DNA of 64,000 bases, from assembly GCA_014925825.1 (NCBI GenBank), contig JACGCK010000035.1, forward strand, positions 1 through 64,000, read 5' to 3'. Below are positions 47,820 through 59,300 of the stretch, in pieces. The position numbers and the translations under genes were made by a program. This stretch comes from Pholiota molesta (Eukaryota > Basidiomycota > Agaricomycetes > Agaricales > Strophariaceae). Each line of letters opens with the position of its first letter. The stretch's first letter is position 1. Below the pieces are notes generated by a model. It was not told the origin of the DNA, searched no databases, and worked only from the letters and a program-made list of their open reading frames with translations.

Positions 47820-48600
47820 CTGCATCTGATCGGCGCTGTCCTCCTCCGCACGTCCACTCGTCGATGGCGATGTGGTGCGCCCGTCCTATAAGTGAGCTAC
47901 TGTCAATTTTGAGTGATAAACCTACCTGCTCACTAACTCGTCGCACCGCACATAGCCGTTCAACGCCGTCTGCGCACGCCGTCGCATTCCATACCGCGTA
48001 CCAAATACTGGACAACGTCGGGCAACAGACTTCTACTCACGAGATGAGGTGAGCGCGTGTCCTTCAGCGTCAAGTACGCACCGCACTAATACAATCTGCC
48101 CCCCGCAGATAGCCCTTTGCTCATCTGGAATGCATAGTAAGTGGGTTGCTGTTCGTGTCTGCAGCCGTGCTACTACTCACCGCTATCCATAGTGCGAACC
48201 TTTCGTCCTCGCCAATGATGCGCGACAGGCCGGCGCCGTGCCCTTGCGCGACGGGGTCAACGAGCTTTGGTGCTGTAGGGAAGCCAGGGTAAGTAACGGC
48301 CATTAACGTTCTAACGACCGTGCTCACCGATATTGCGCGGCAGCAAGGATTGCCGTCCTCGCCTTCGCCATCTCGCTCGTGATCGGTGTCCTCGTTGGTA
48401 AGTGGGGGACAGATGGGCGGATCTTCACGTACCGAGGTGTGCGCATCGTCGTTCGTGGGCCATCCCGCCGGCCCTCCGCGCACGCGTTTGCATGCCGCAA
48501 GAAGGCGGCGCTCGCGGTACGCTGCGCCCCGACCGTCCGCCCTGGTAGGTTGCCCATCTCCACTCGAAGGCCATTGACGCGTTGCTGACCCGCGTTTCCG
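47820..48600 (+). other. possible spliced plus-strand gene, unrecognised
   Basis: A chain of good GT-AG introns separates short open exons on the plus strand. Donors are near 47,890 (GTGAGCTACT), 48,049 (GTGAGCGCG), 48,137 (GTAAGTGGG), 48,290 (GTAAGTAACG) and 48,402 (GTAAGTGGGG), each with a matching CAG or TAG acceptor. Exon translations include IPYRVPNTG, RATDFYSRDE, LLIWNA, CEPFVLANDARQAGAVPLRDG, ELWCCREAR and a hydrophobic IAVLAFAISLVIGVLVG. I do not recognise the family. The 415-codon minus-strand frame over the same DNA (48,121-49,368) is more likely a GC-driven shadow. Confidence 0.35.
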
Positions 48601-49029
48601 TGTCTCCGCGCTGCCGTGTGTTGCAGTTGACTTGTCGTGACTGCTAGATATCCCGCGGCTCGGCGCTGAACGAACGGTGGCGCGATCGTCTTCGAGGCTG
48701 TATCGCCGTGAGTAAGGTGTATACGGGTGAGACGATTCAATACTCACTGATGTTTTCCGACAGCTGCGCCGTTCGTTGCTCTCGTCCTCTACCCCCTCGC
48801 GCGACGAGCCGCTGTCGTCGAAGCCACCCTGTAAGTCGTCCGTATCCCAGCGTCGTCGTGTCGTTGTTGACGCTGCTCTGGTTTCCGTATATCGTGCGCG
48901 CCTCGTCGTGTCGTCGCCGCGTTGCCTAGCCCGCTGCTGTGAGCGTAATGCTGAGAGGAGAAGGGGAGCCGAGATGCGATGCACGTACCTTTGCGCGGCG
49001 CACGGTCGCAGTTGCTGTCCTCCAGAGAG

Positions 49030-49480
49030 TGTGACTGCCGTGTGCAAACCGGTGGGGAGGAGGGTATGGCAGAGGTGAGTGGGTGTTGATGTTGGCGCTG
49101 GTACGAGCACGTCGGTGAGTTGGCGAGCTCGCAGCTGACGCAGCCGGCTTACCTGTTCCCAAGTACTCACATCGCCTGTGCTGGAGGACGGTGTGGGCCG
49201 CCGTCGCCGTTGCTGTCGAGAGGGAGAGAGTGCGCTGCCGTGTCCTGGGTGACCGATGCTGTGGGAGGCTGGCCGCGGGATGTTACAGAGTAGGGAGGGT
49301 GTCGATGTCGGCGCCGTGTTGGCGCTGTTACGAGCCCGCCGGTGAGTTGTCGATCTCGCAGCTGACACAGTGGGCTTACCGTCGATACTGTAGTACTCAT
49401 GGGCGCCCAGTGTCGTGGAGGTCAGCGACCGCAGCCGTCGCGGTGGCTGTCAAGAGTGTTGGGGAGTAGTTCGTCGTAGT
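49030..49480. repeat. two-unit diverged tandem repeat, about 226-bp period
   Basis: GGCGCTGGTACGAGC with CGGTGAGTTGG at about 49,095 recurs as GGCGCTGTTACGAGC with CGGTGAGTTGT at about 49,320. GCTCGCAGCTGACGCAG and TCTCGCAGCTGACACAG follow in both, then GTCGCCGTTGCTGTCGAGAG and its counterpart. GC-rich, non-coding as far as I can tell. Confidence 0.65.
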
Positions 49481-49764
49481 ACATCAAACGTACCTGATAA
49501 GATAAGTAATACGTGGGTGCCATCGATGGCGGTTGTGGGCTGCGAGGGACGCGTTGTCGGTGATAGTACACGCTCCGTAGGGCGTGGATGTGAGTCGCGC
49601 GCTGTGTGGCGGCGGAAAGGTGCGGGGGCGGAGCGGACGGCGGCGCAGGATGACGGAGGGCGGGATGAGAGGGAGGCGGGCAGGGGAAGAGAGAGGTCGC
49701 TGTGGCTGTGCGGGGGGTGATTTACTTCGGCGGAGGAGCGGTCAGCCGATGTCGTCCAAGCCCC

Positions 49765-49877
49765 GCGGGCGGGAGAGGGAGGGTGATAGGGAGCGGGACA
49801 GGGACAGGGAGCGGGGTGGGATGCAGAAGAAGAACCCGCTGAGCATTGGCAGCATCATCTCGGATGACCGACGATGA
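49765..49877 (+). pseudogene. orphan 3' end of the velvet gene
   Basis: Duplicate of the last 40 or so codons of the velvet gene in the same frame, ending GGMQKKNPLSIGSIISDDRR and a stop. It lacks two codons of the RE/RD repeat. No velvet domain lies upstream, so it marks the left edge of the duplicated segment. Confidence 0.9.
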
Positions 49878-52800
49878 TGCTGATTGGCGGTTGGTGTTTC
49901 GTCTCGTCCTCGATGCATGTTGCCTGGATATGTTCTCCTGCTTTTGGCTCTGCTGTATGTCACTATGCTATCTGCTGTTTTTCTCCTCCCAGTGGATTGC
50001 TTTCTCATCCTCGCAAATGCTCTCAATTCTTGATTACTAGTCCATTTTTCTTCATCCATTCTTCTGTAATTCCCGTACATGCTCTGCCACTCACATTTCC
50101 CGACTATACTCCTCATGGACTCACCCTGTAACTGGATATATATCGTTTCATTTTGGATACACACATCTATAGATCGTCAGTTGGTTCTCCTTACTTCCTT
50201 TTCTCTGTTTCTCTCTCTTCCTTTCCCTTTTCCTTTTCCATCTCCACCTCTAACTTCTAACTCTGTTATCCTTTTCCTCTAGCTCTGTACTCAGCTCATG
50301 TTTCTCTTTAACCTTGTTCTCGCTGTTATCAGTCCATGCATGTACATGTGCTACTCTTCCCTCGTTCGTACGCCACACACCTCCAACGCTACTATTTACC
50401 CTTGTATATAAAAGAGACATGCCATGTATGTAGTCATAAAATATGGCTGAACGCGCAACGTCTTCAGGACTTTGTGAAAATTCAATATAAGGATATTTTC
50501 ATAACTCTTTCGCGTCTCAGCAGCGTTTTACGTGGACCGTATTTTCTGTGGGCTGGTTACATTGAATTCCACGCTCTATTCCACTAACTATGTAAACGTC
50601 TTTCAATGTTTATTCCTCATCAAAACCATTCCAAAGTACGGTGAAAGCAATGCAGCGCTCACTGACGTTTGTTCGAAGCTGCGCACCGTGGCTCAGAGCT
50701 CTCGTCCCCCGCACCCTCGCGAGTCGAGCCGGCATTGTCGTCCAATATGGGATTGTACAGCTACAAGATAGAGAATACAACAAAATGCATTTGTAAAGTT
50801 TTTGCAAGTTTTCCAAACACTTGTGACTCTCAAATTCCTTGCGCAGGATTTGAGGATTCCAGCTCAGTAAACCCTTGTAATAATCACTTGCATTCTAATG
50901 AATTCTATTATAGTATATAGAACTCCTTGCAAACGTCAGAAGTGTTCCGAGCATTTTATTGTGATTTATGACATTGTGATAAAGCTTCTATTACCCACTT
51001 TTGTGACCCGTGTACAACCCGTGTATGGGATCTTACAAGAACTTATAGGATTGCTTCACCTAGCGGAGTACTGCGCGGTCGGAGCGCTATGGCGGAGATC
51101 GAAATTCATGCCAGCGGCCCGACCGGTTCGACACTTCGACCTCGACCTCGACGTTCAAGTCCAGTCCAAGGACCAACATAGCCAACTAGCCTGCAACTAG
51201 CACCCTCCTAGTACCTCTACATCGACACCAGTAGCTGACAGGGAACTCAACATCTACATCCAACAAATCACTCCAAACATCTCGAACAGCGCACCTGAAG
51301 CTTTGACGAAGAGAGTCGCATACAATGGCGCTTCCGACAAATGGCAAAGTCATCCTTGACACCACAGTGGGCGAGATTGAGATCGACCTATGGTCCAAGG
51401 TGCGTGGATTATCCATCATGCTTCCAGGAACTCTCTGACACGAACTAGGAAGCACCAAAAGCCACCCGCAACTTCCTCGCGCTCTCCATGGAGGGTTTGT
51501 GCGTTTCTCTGGAACCTCTGCGGACCGTTATCTGATTCGTACCTGCAGGATACTACGACGGGGTCATCTTTCATCGGTGAGCAGTCGCATTCGTCTGTGG
51601 TAGCGGAAACCATCACTTACTGACGCGTCGATACAGCGTTGTGCCTGGGTTTCTTGTACAACTGGCGATAGAACGGGAACGGGAGGAGGGGGAGAGTCAT
51701 TCTATGGAGGTGAGCGGTGAAATGACTTGCATGTACCAGAACTAACGCTCTGTTCCGAAGAACCCTTCGAAGACGAAATCCACCCACGGCTGCGGTTCCC
51801 TCATCGCGGTATCGTGGCCATGGCGAACAACGGCACCAAGAATTCGAATGACTCGCAGTTCTTTATTACCCTCGGTACGGACTATCTTCCGTCTTCAGCA
51901 AGATGGTCGATTTAGGTGTTTGAACAGACAGAGCGGATGAGCTGCATGGCAAACACACTGTATTCGGGCGCTGCGTTGGAGATACAGTGTACAGTACGTG
52001 TCCAAGCGCTTTCTCTCAATGACTTGAAGCTCAAACTGTGTCTAGATGTGATGAAAATTGGAGAAATGGGTACGACTGGCCCTCCTTTCCGTGTTTAGCT
52101 TGCCCTGATATGTAATGAACCTCAGAACTCGACGCCGATGGTCGACCAGTATAGTAAATTACCCCCATTACCATACCACAGGCACCAACTCATTACCATA
52201 TGCAGCCCACCGAAAATCAAGTCGGTTCGCATTGTGGATAATCCGTTTGACGATATCGTGCCACGCATCACCGCAGCGGAGAAGCGAGCCCAACAACGGG
52301 CGAAGGAGCAAGCGCAGCGGGAACGAGAAGAAGAGCAACGGAAGAGGGGTGCGAAGAAGTGGGTCTCCATGTTTTGTTATCCGACCCACCACTCACAAGC
52401 TCGCAGGAATGTGAAGCTACTAAGCTTTGGAGCAGATGAGGATGCGGGTGAGGGTGAGGAACCACGTTCAAGAAGAAGCCTATCTACCGACCGGAATGTG
52501 CGTCGCGAGAAATGATGTTATACTATTCCGAACTAACGGCTGTTTTCAGTGGTCGAACCCGCACAAAAAGTGGTAGCAGTCCGGATTTCGTCTCGCAGCC
52601 AAGTGCCAGCAGTCGTCCAAACCTCCCGCGGCCCCGGCAGAACCAACCAAGGTATGCCAAGGAGTTTACACGAAGGCGTCGAGGCTTATTGACCGTTCCA
52701 GACGGAAAAATCAGCAAAGAAGAAAGAAGAGGACATCACCAAGATTCGCGAGCAGCATGCGCGTGAGCAATCCGCATCCGAGTATGTCCTCGCTCTCTAA

Positions 52801-53310
52801 TCACCCATCCACCTAACATCCCTGCCTGCAGACACTCTCGCAAAGCCGAGATTGAAAAGATGGAAGCGGAGATCCGCAAACTGCAAAAACGACGCGACGG
52901 GCCGGACAGCGACGACGAGGCCGCACGGAAGAAACCCAAGAAGTCGTACCTCGGCGAGGAGCTGGCGAAGTACGCCGGGAGCCGCGGGATACACAAGAAG
53001 GGCCGCAAGCGCGACGAGGGCGACGTCCTCGCGGCGCTGAGCAGCTTCCGCGGCAAGCTGCAGGGCACGATGTCCGTGGACGCGCCTGAGGACGCGGACA
53101 AGGCCGAGGCTCCGGGCGAAGGGCCAGAGGGTGTCGCGGAGGAGGGCATGGAGGTGGACGATGATACGGGTTTATGGGGCATGCGCTGCATTTCCCAAGG
53201 GAAACCAGGAGGAGGTGGACAAGGCTGAGCGGGACTATGAGGTTATCGACCCGCGGGCGCGGGGGGCGAAGGCGCGTGAGGAAGAGCGGGATCGGAAGAA
53301 GGCGGCGATC
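49765..53310. repeat. direct segmental duplication, copy B (partner 35,071-38,643)
   Basis: 3.55 kb matching copy A across the velvet tail, intergenic DNA and CWC27. Differences are mostly one-base losses relative to copy A. Here CWC27 continues past the array junction point into its natural end. Confidence 0.95.
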
Positions 53311-53358
53311 AAGGCGAAGGGGGGCACCGTGAGTGGTGGTCGGTATCGAAGGCAGTAG
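51325..53358 (+). pseudogene. CWC27, second copy (frameshifted, natural C-terminus)
   Basis: Same exon-intron layout as the first copy, from MALPTNGKVILD to an ending KAKGGTVSGGRYRRQ that looks like the family's natural C-terminus. It has several one-base losses in coding exons relative to copy A. One is in the FLVQTGDR segment near 51,660, another in the GEEP segment near 52,461, and others near 52,616, 53,169 and 53,193. As read it cannot make full-length CWC27. If the losses are base-calling errors, this would be the intact gene and the 36.6-kb copy the rearranged one. Confidence 0.85.
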
Positions 53359-53561
53359 TGGTGTCATCCCGGTGATTCTATTTGGATAATTAATCTTGTA
53401 TTCCTCGTGGGGCTGTTGATCTTGTATGATTGAATGCTGAACGCTGAGTCTTGACACTGTCAAAGGATGATGAAATAATTATCATGACTAGCATCGATGT
53501 TGCATTCATCTTCCTTGCAGTCAAGCCGTATTTAAGTTGACCTCATACCTCCAAACAGTTT

Positions 53562-54199
53562 TCATATTAATTTCACCAAGGCAATCCCTGTGCAAAAGCC
53601 TAATACCACCGTCACTATCGACGCCCCACAACCCGCCCACGAAGTACCTATAGATCCTCCGGATGACCCGCTCGCATAACGTTCGCTACTGGCACTCCCT
53701 GGCTCCCCGGATAATGAGCCAAATGTTCCACCTCCGGGAAGAGCTGCGCCGGTCGTGTATACATTGAGAGTACACACCGCAACAGGACTGGCGAGGTTGC
53801 ACACGCCGGAAAGTGTTGGCGTTTGGGCGCCTAGTACACCTTTAACGTAGTACATCGACGCTGCGGATCCACTTTGGACGAGTGTCGTCGCTGCACATCA
53901 GCGTTTGAAAATAAGTTTGTGGCATATTCGTCGAATGGAGAACGCACCTGGGCCAAGAGTAGGCGAGCTCGTTGCTCCATCAGTTAACGCGTAGGTAGTG
54001 CTACTACCTTGAGTACCGATGATGGAGGCGTTTTGGGGAACTTGATCCCATGCAAATGGGACATATATTGGCTCTTCAAGAACTTCGTCCAGTGCGAAAA
54101 TTCCTGGAAACCTCAAACGTGAGCCACCTTATCAGCAATGGAAGAAACATGCGTACCAGGTAAACTCATTCCCAATATCGCCACCATTAACTTGAACAT
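53562..54199 (-). CDS. small secreted or GPI-anchored surface protein
   Basis: Three exons (54199-54157, 54103-53948, 53890-53562) join in frame. The N-terminus MFKLMVAILGMSLPGIFALD is a short signal peptide. The middle part has YVPFAWDQVPQNASIIGTQG, SSTTYALTDGATSSP and three cysteines around GVCNLASPVAVCTLNVY. A Gly/Ser-rich linker is followed by a C-terminal hydrophobic helix (ASIVTVVLGFCTGIALV) reaching almost to the stop, as in GPI-anchor signals or a single membrane anchor. About 175 residues. Family unknown to me. Confidence 0.7.
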
Positions 54200-55047
54200 A
54201 TTCCGTGCGGCAAATATCATCGAGGAAAGCGTAGCTTGATGAATGTTGGAGTGGTGGTCAGAGAAGACGGTTTAAGTGTTGTGTGCTAACATGATAAATC
54301 GTCGCGCCGCCTGAATGCGGCAACGTTGAACCCTAACAATGAGGCCCTTGCCCACATTCCAAGTGGTCGACGGAGTAAGCATGCTTTCGGAATTCAAATA
54401 AGCACACGAGCGTTCGCTACCCATAGCATAAGCTAAATTTAGCACAACACGAAGTGCGTTGTAATACTATCAATGAATGTTTCATATAGGGACAAAACTA
54501 ACGCTATAGATTATACAGCAATCCATGTATTTTATCCTAGTGGACAAAAGGTAGGAAATCAGAACATCGAAGTTTCTGGACCACAAACACGAAGGCCCAA
54601 CGTACTACAGTTGTCTACGCCTGTAATTCTATTGATATTCACGTTGGGGGATTGCCCTCATGCAACCAACACGATGACTTCTTTGAAGTTCTGCCTTGAG
54701 TGCGAGCGCTTGTCAGTCAGACGCTTGAAAACATCGTATGGATACGCATCTGAGCAGCATTCAAATATGTTCGCCATATTGATCTATGTCCTATGCTTGA
54801 TTCTGAGACTCACAGACAGGAATACCGGTAGAAAATGAGGCCAGATCATGCGCTGAACGACATCTGCTATTTTAGAAGTTATTTTAGACTTTTATAACAT
54901 CCCTAATCTGATTTGAACACGCCTTATCCAACGTGTTTCCCACTCTTGTCCAACCGCTGCCAGACATACGGTTGCGGTCAACCTTGAGCCAACTCTTTAC
55001 TCTATCCCATCAGCCAGACATCGTTTCCGCTCAGAATTATTGCAAAC
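54200..55047. promoter_or_regulatory. divergent intergenic region
   Basis: Lies between the surface-protein start and DUF6535 copy 4. A 121-codon plus-strand frame (54,473-54,838) has no recognisable features. Confidence 0.4.
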
Positions 55048-58000
55048 ATGAGCGCAATGCAACCGAACAACACCCAAGCAGACCCCGGAAGAAGCCCGAA
55101 CGCTTTGCCGGTATGTACGAAGGCCTGTATATTTGCACACTAAACTGATTTTTTTATGATAACCAGGAAACGGAGGCTAACGCGAAGCCTCCGGATGCAA
55201 CCATCCCTATGTCTTCAAACATGCACCTCCAAAGCCAGCGGTGATCCATGGGAAATTCTCCTCAAACCTAAACTGGAGGCTGATACAGTGCGTTGCGACG
55301 CATGGAAAGACGAGGTCCAAAATCTATTGATTTTGTAAGTCTCTGGTAGCCATTAGAATATTCCCTTACCAGTGCTTATTTTTACTGGGAAGGCGGGTCT
55401 CTTCTCCGCTGTTGTCACGGCTTTCGTCATCGAATCGTACAAATTCCTCCAGCCGAGCCCGGATGACGCCGCGTCGGTTTACTCTTCCAGATTGCAAACA
55501 GCCTCAAAAACACATCCTCGTTTCCACCATCTGTCGATCCAGCATCCATAACCACGCCCTTCTCCCCGACATCGTCCGCTATCCGGCTCAATGTCTTTTT
55601 TTTCTGAGTCTCATCCTCAGTCTAACCACTGTCCTCATTGGTACCGTTTCCCTCCAGTGGCTTCGCGAGCATCAATCCTATCCGAATTTCTCCCCAAAGA
55701 AAAAGCAGCAATACTCCACATGCGATCTGAAGCCTTGGAGGCGTGGTATGTTCCAGTGATATTTTCGGCGCTTCCTTTGCTCCTCCAAGGCGCTCTCATT
55801 CTATTTTTAGCAGGGCTGATCGATTTCGCACTACCCCTTGGCCTGAAACTCATCATCCCTGTTTCCGTGGTTGTTGGTCTAACACTGTTGTTCCTCGGTG
55901 CTACCACAGTTCTTCCTGCATCCCAGGGGCTATTCTTCTTCTTCGCCACTCTTATAAACATGTTCCAACACCATGTCCATTCAAGTCTCCCCAGTCCCAT
56001 GTCCTCCGCATCCTATCGGGAATTCTTCTGCGCTTACTCTCCGCCATCTTTCCCATATGTTACCTTCCAAAGATTTTAATCGATACTCATGGGAGATTCA
56101 ACCACTTCACCAACACCCCTTCTTCCCATTTGTTTATACAATCTGGCAACAAACAACTTGGCTTACCTTTGACCGGGAATGGCTTTCTTTACGTGATGCC
56201 TGCCATCAATCTATCCTCGACAAAAACCTTGACTTATTCAAGCACCAAGAAACTTGGTTTGGACTCAGGGCCTTTCCAATCAGCGATCTGACCCAAATCA
56301 TTATCAAGGCTGTAAAGGAGAATTCTACCACAAAATATATGGAATCATTCTTGGGTGAAACAGTTCACTGTTTTCAAGAGATTTCTGCCTCTATATGGAC
56401 AGATACCCCTACTGATTATGAAGATTTTTTGCAATGCAAAGTTCGCCACAATTATTACTTTGAAAAACTGCACTCAAAGCCTTCATGCTCTGTGTCAAAC
56501 TTTCTCCTTTATAGTGGACCTTGCAAAATTGCTGGAGATAAGAAATCAACCACAGCTCTAGAAATATTCAATCAGGACCAGATATTTTATTTCCTGGATT
56601 TGATTAGTGAAACCCACACATCACCGAGAATTTCCCAGTACCAAAGGGAATTGTGGTCACAAATCATATCAAACATTCAAAGAGCACCTTTGATCCATCC
56701 CTACCCCCCCAAATCTTTACCTACCTCGGAGTCTGCTCCCCTAATACCCACTCTTTTGGACTATGATACCTATACTTCCATTTATCATGGCCACTCTTTT
56801 GGTATGCACTTTGATCGGAGATTTGTTAAGAATTTACATATTAACTACCAAATGGTGCAGGGAGTCAAAGATTTGCAGCTGTAGCTGATATGCTCAGTGC
56901 AGTCTTCAAGTCTGCTGCTGGCCATCACACTTCACAAGATCAGTCACTGAATTCCCTATGTACACACTCCGAGATGGCTAATGTGCTTTGGTGGTTAGCA
57001 TATTGGACCGATGACTATTTGCAATGGGCACAGGAAAACATTTCTGATACCTCCAACCGGCAGCACCTACAGGACATTGATACTCAATATAACTCAACCT
57101 TCGAGTTTGTGGCCAACCATCTCAACAATGAAATATCTGACTCGGAACGGAATTCCGAGGAAGATACACCACCAAGTGTCTTGTTTTATCTGGCCGCAAT
57201 CTTTATGTGGACTCTCTCGGATGATTCATCAACTCAGAATTTACTCAGGATTAATGCCAGTAGCTTGAGCCAAGAACTCAGGTCTTTGCTTGGAGCTTTG
57301 CTGCAATATGCAACTCGGACATCTGGCCGAAAGAACGACCTACTCGAGACGCGTTTCGCGGGTGAGAATTACTCTTGGCTGAACGGCAGAAGCATGGACA
57401 AATTTTCCGAGGAGTGGTGGGACATGCTCTTCGAAATCGGCCGTGACCTTGGATTGAAGGCCGCTGAACAAGGTACCCATATTTTACCTGTATTATTCCC
57501 TGGACTAAACAATGTAATCAAGCTCTAGAGCCTGTTGTGACTGGAGGAAGTGACCCGAACTCTCGTCCCAGCTCCTCTTCACAAGACGAGCAGAAGGCAT
57601 CCGACGTCATCATCACCCCAGCCGGCCCATCTTCGCCTTCTATACCTCTCGAGGTTATTGAGACCTCTCTAGCATCGAACGCGCCTGCTCCGGATCGAGA
57701 TATTGTCGAACGCAACGAAGTGTCGCATGGAGATCCACGACCCTCGTCGTTGACGCGTGCCGGCTCTAACTTGAATGATCACGATGAGGACACAAAACTA
57801 CAATCACTTTCCGACCTACGACGACGACGAACGAAGCCTTAGATGCTGTCGCCAACCCTCTTCTTGCGTACTCACAATCATCTTCAGCCGATCTTCACGC
57901 GATTCCTCCTCCAGATGGTAATCATGCTGCCAATATGACCACCATCCAAGTTCCATTGTCATTGTCCTCGTCATCGCGGACCCCAGTACCCCCGTCTGGC

Positions 58001-58222
58001 GAAGTCGGTACAGGTCCGCCAGAGATCGCAACGAACGTTTCCGGCAGTGAACAAGCCCGGAATCACGCTGGCAGACCTCATGTAGAAATCGACGTTGGAT
58101 CGCCAACGGGCTTGGAGCGCAACGAGGGCGTGGAGGTCGCTGACGCCGACGATGGAGCTCCAGAAGGCCAGGCAAGGTCGGACGATGCAACTCTGCGTAT
58201 CGACTTGGACTCCCCGAATTAA
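55048..58222 (+). pseudogene. DUF6535 membrane protein, copy 4 (frameshifted 5' half)
   Basis: Starts MSAMQPNNTQADPGRS and keeps the whole family order: KLEADTVRCDAWKDEVQNLL, AGLFSAVVTAFVIESYKFLQ, SLILSLTTVLIGTVSLQWLR, EHQSYPNF, FLAGLIDFALPLG, FPISDLTQIIIKA, LCTHSEMANVL and a Ser/Pro/acidic tail ending LRIDLDSPN. The frame must change several times before about 56,000, for example in the GDPW segment at 55,241, the DDAAVGLLFQ segment at 55,470 and a T run at 55,595, and again near 57,815. The middle and C-terminal exons (55,973-57,528) are mostly open. Introns near 56,800-56,885 and 57,473-57,530 match copy 3. Closest to copy 3 in its C-terminal half. Confidence 0.8.
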
Positions 58223-58336
58223 GCTGCGGGATCGCGAGTAGCGGTACGGGCCCGTCGGTGACGTTCCGTGAATGAAGGTGTAACTGTCTGAGATATGATG
58301 ATCGATGGACTATGAACGTTTGCACTCTTTTAGTTA

Positions 58337-58642
58337 TTGAAATTCGAAAACCCCATAATTTTTTTTGCTTACTGTGTACGGCTCTTTCTCTCTTTGCTCG
58401 GTTGTTTGACTGTCTTTAGTACCGCTAGTCGTGTATGTAGTTTTGGTATCTGTTTGCTTTGGTTATTTTCCCTTTTGTGCAATTTATTTAGTGACATCGA
58501 CATACCTGATATCCTTGAGAGCCACGAGAATGGGTATTCAAACACTATGCGGAATGGACACTTTGAACAGTCAATTTACGGTGAAGTAAGCCAAATTTCA
58601 GGCCATGAAGATTATGAATACGCCAATGAGGAGAGAAAATGA
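58337..58642 (+). CDS. small membrane-segment ORF conserved in both inverted blocks (right)
   Basis: A 101-codon frame 115 bases after the DUF6535 copy 4 stop. Hydrophobic segment LFLSLLGCLTVFSTASRV with CSFGICLLWLFSLL, then a polar tail with YSNTMRN, FEQS, YGEVSQISG and EDYEYA, ending ERK. Its partner is the frame at 14,152-14,406, same stop and whole-codon length differences. A TGACTGTCTTTAG intron-like end precedes the shared part, so it may be a terminal exon. Confidence 0.4.
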   Translation: MKFENPIIFFAYCVRLFLSLLGCLTVFSTASRVCSFGICLLWLFSLLCNLFSDIDIPDILESHENGYSNTMRNGHFEQSIYGEVSQISGHEDYEYANEERK

Positions 58643-59300
58643 CGATTTTCACATCGAAAAGACATGAAAGAAGGCGATATGACATTCAATGGATATTTAC
58701 ACTTGATACCAATTTCACCTCTAAATCGGCGATGATGATGTTAGCCAGAATTCGTTGCGACGGAAAAAAAAAATAGACATTGTGCTTACCTGCAGGAATA
58801 ATCCATGGTTCAGTCTCTGTTATTATGAGAGTTTTGAGGTGTGTCGACGGAGATCAAGCGTAGTATATCCGGCCAAAAAGAGAGAATAGTGAGGGGGCCG
58901 AGATAGAGACTTGCAGAATACTCGAGAAATTAGCTCAGAGGGCCGAGAAATAGACTATATCTGGCGACAGAGTCAACATTCATCTTCAGTTCTGAAAAAG
59001 ATACTAACCATATGGTTCATGACCGCGACGAAGAACGGAATCCAGTGACTAGCAGGAGATGATTCGCGGAGCCTAGATTCAGTGTCTACATCCATCCGAG
59101 AGCCTTGAACAGCATTGCGTGTTAAGGGCGGGCGCTGGCTGCTGGGTGGAAGTTTGAGTAGATGTGCAGCATTGGGATGACCATGAATGCATGAACGTTG
59201 GAAGTGAGTTTGGTAACTGGTTGGTGTGGGATGTTGGATTGGCCGCGGGACGATCCGGACCGGCAGTGATGTATGCACGATTCAATCCTGCCCCGTCCAT
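58340..59300. repeat. inverted duplicate block, right arm (partner 13,380-14,420)
   Basis: Reverse-complement relative of the left block. On the left this block leads into the start of DUF6535 copy 2. Here no DUF6535 exon follows. Confidence 0.8.

Noticed and set aside
48121..49368. 415-codon minus-strand ORF
   Set aside because: GC-rich, Ser/Thr/Arg-dominated text with no domain. The plus strand over the same DNA has a consistent chain of intron signals.
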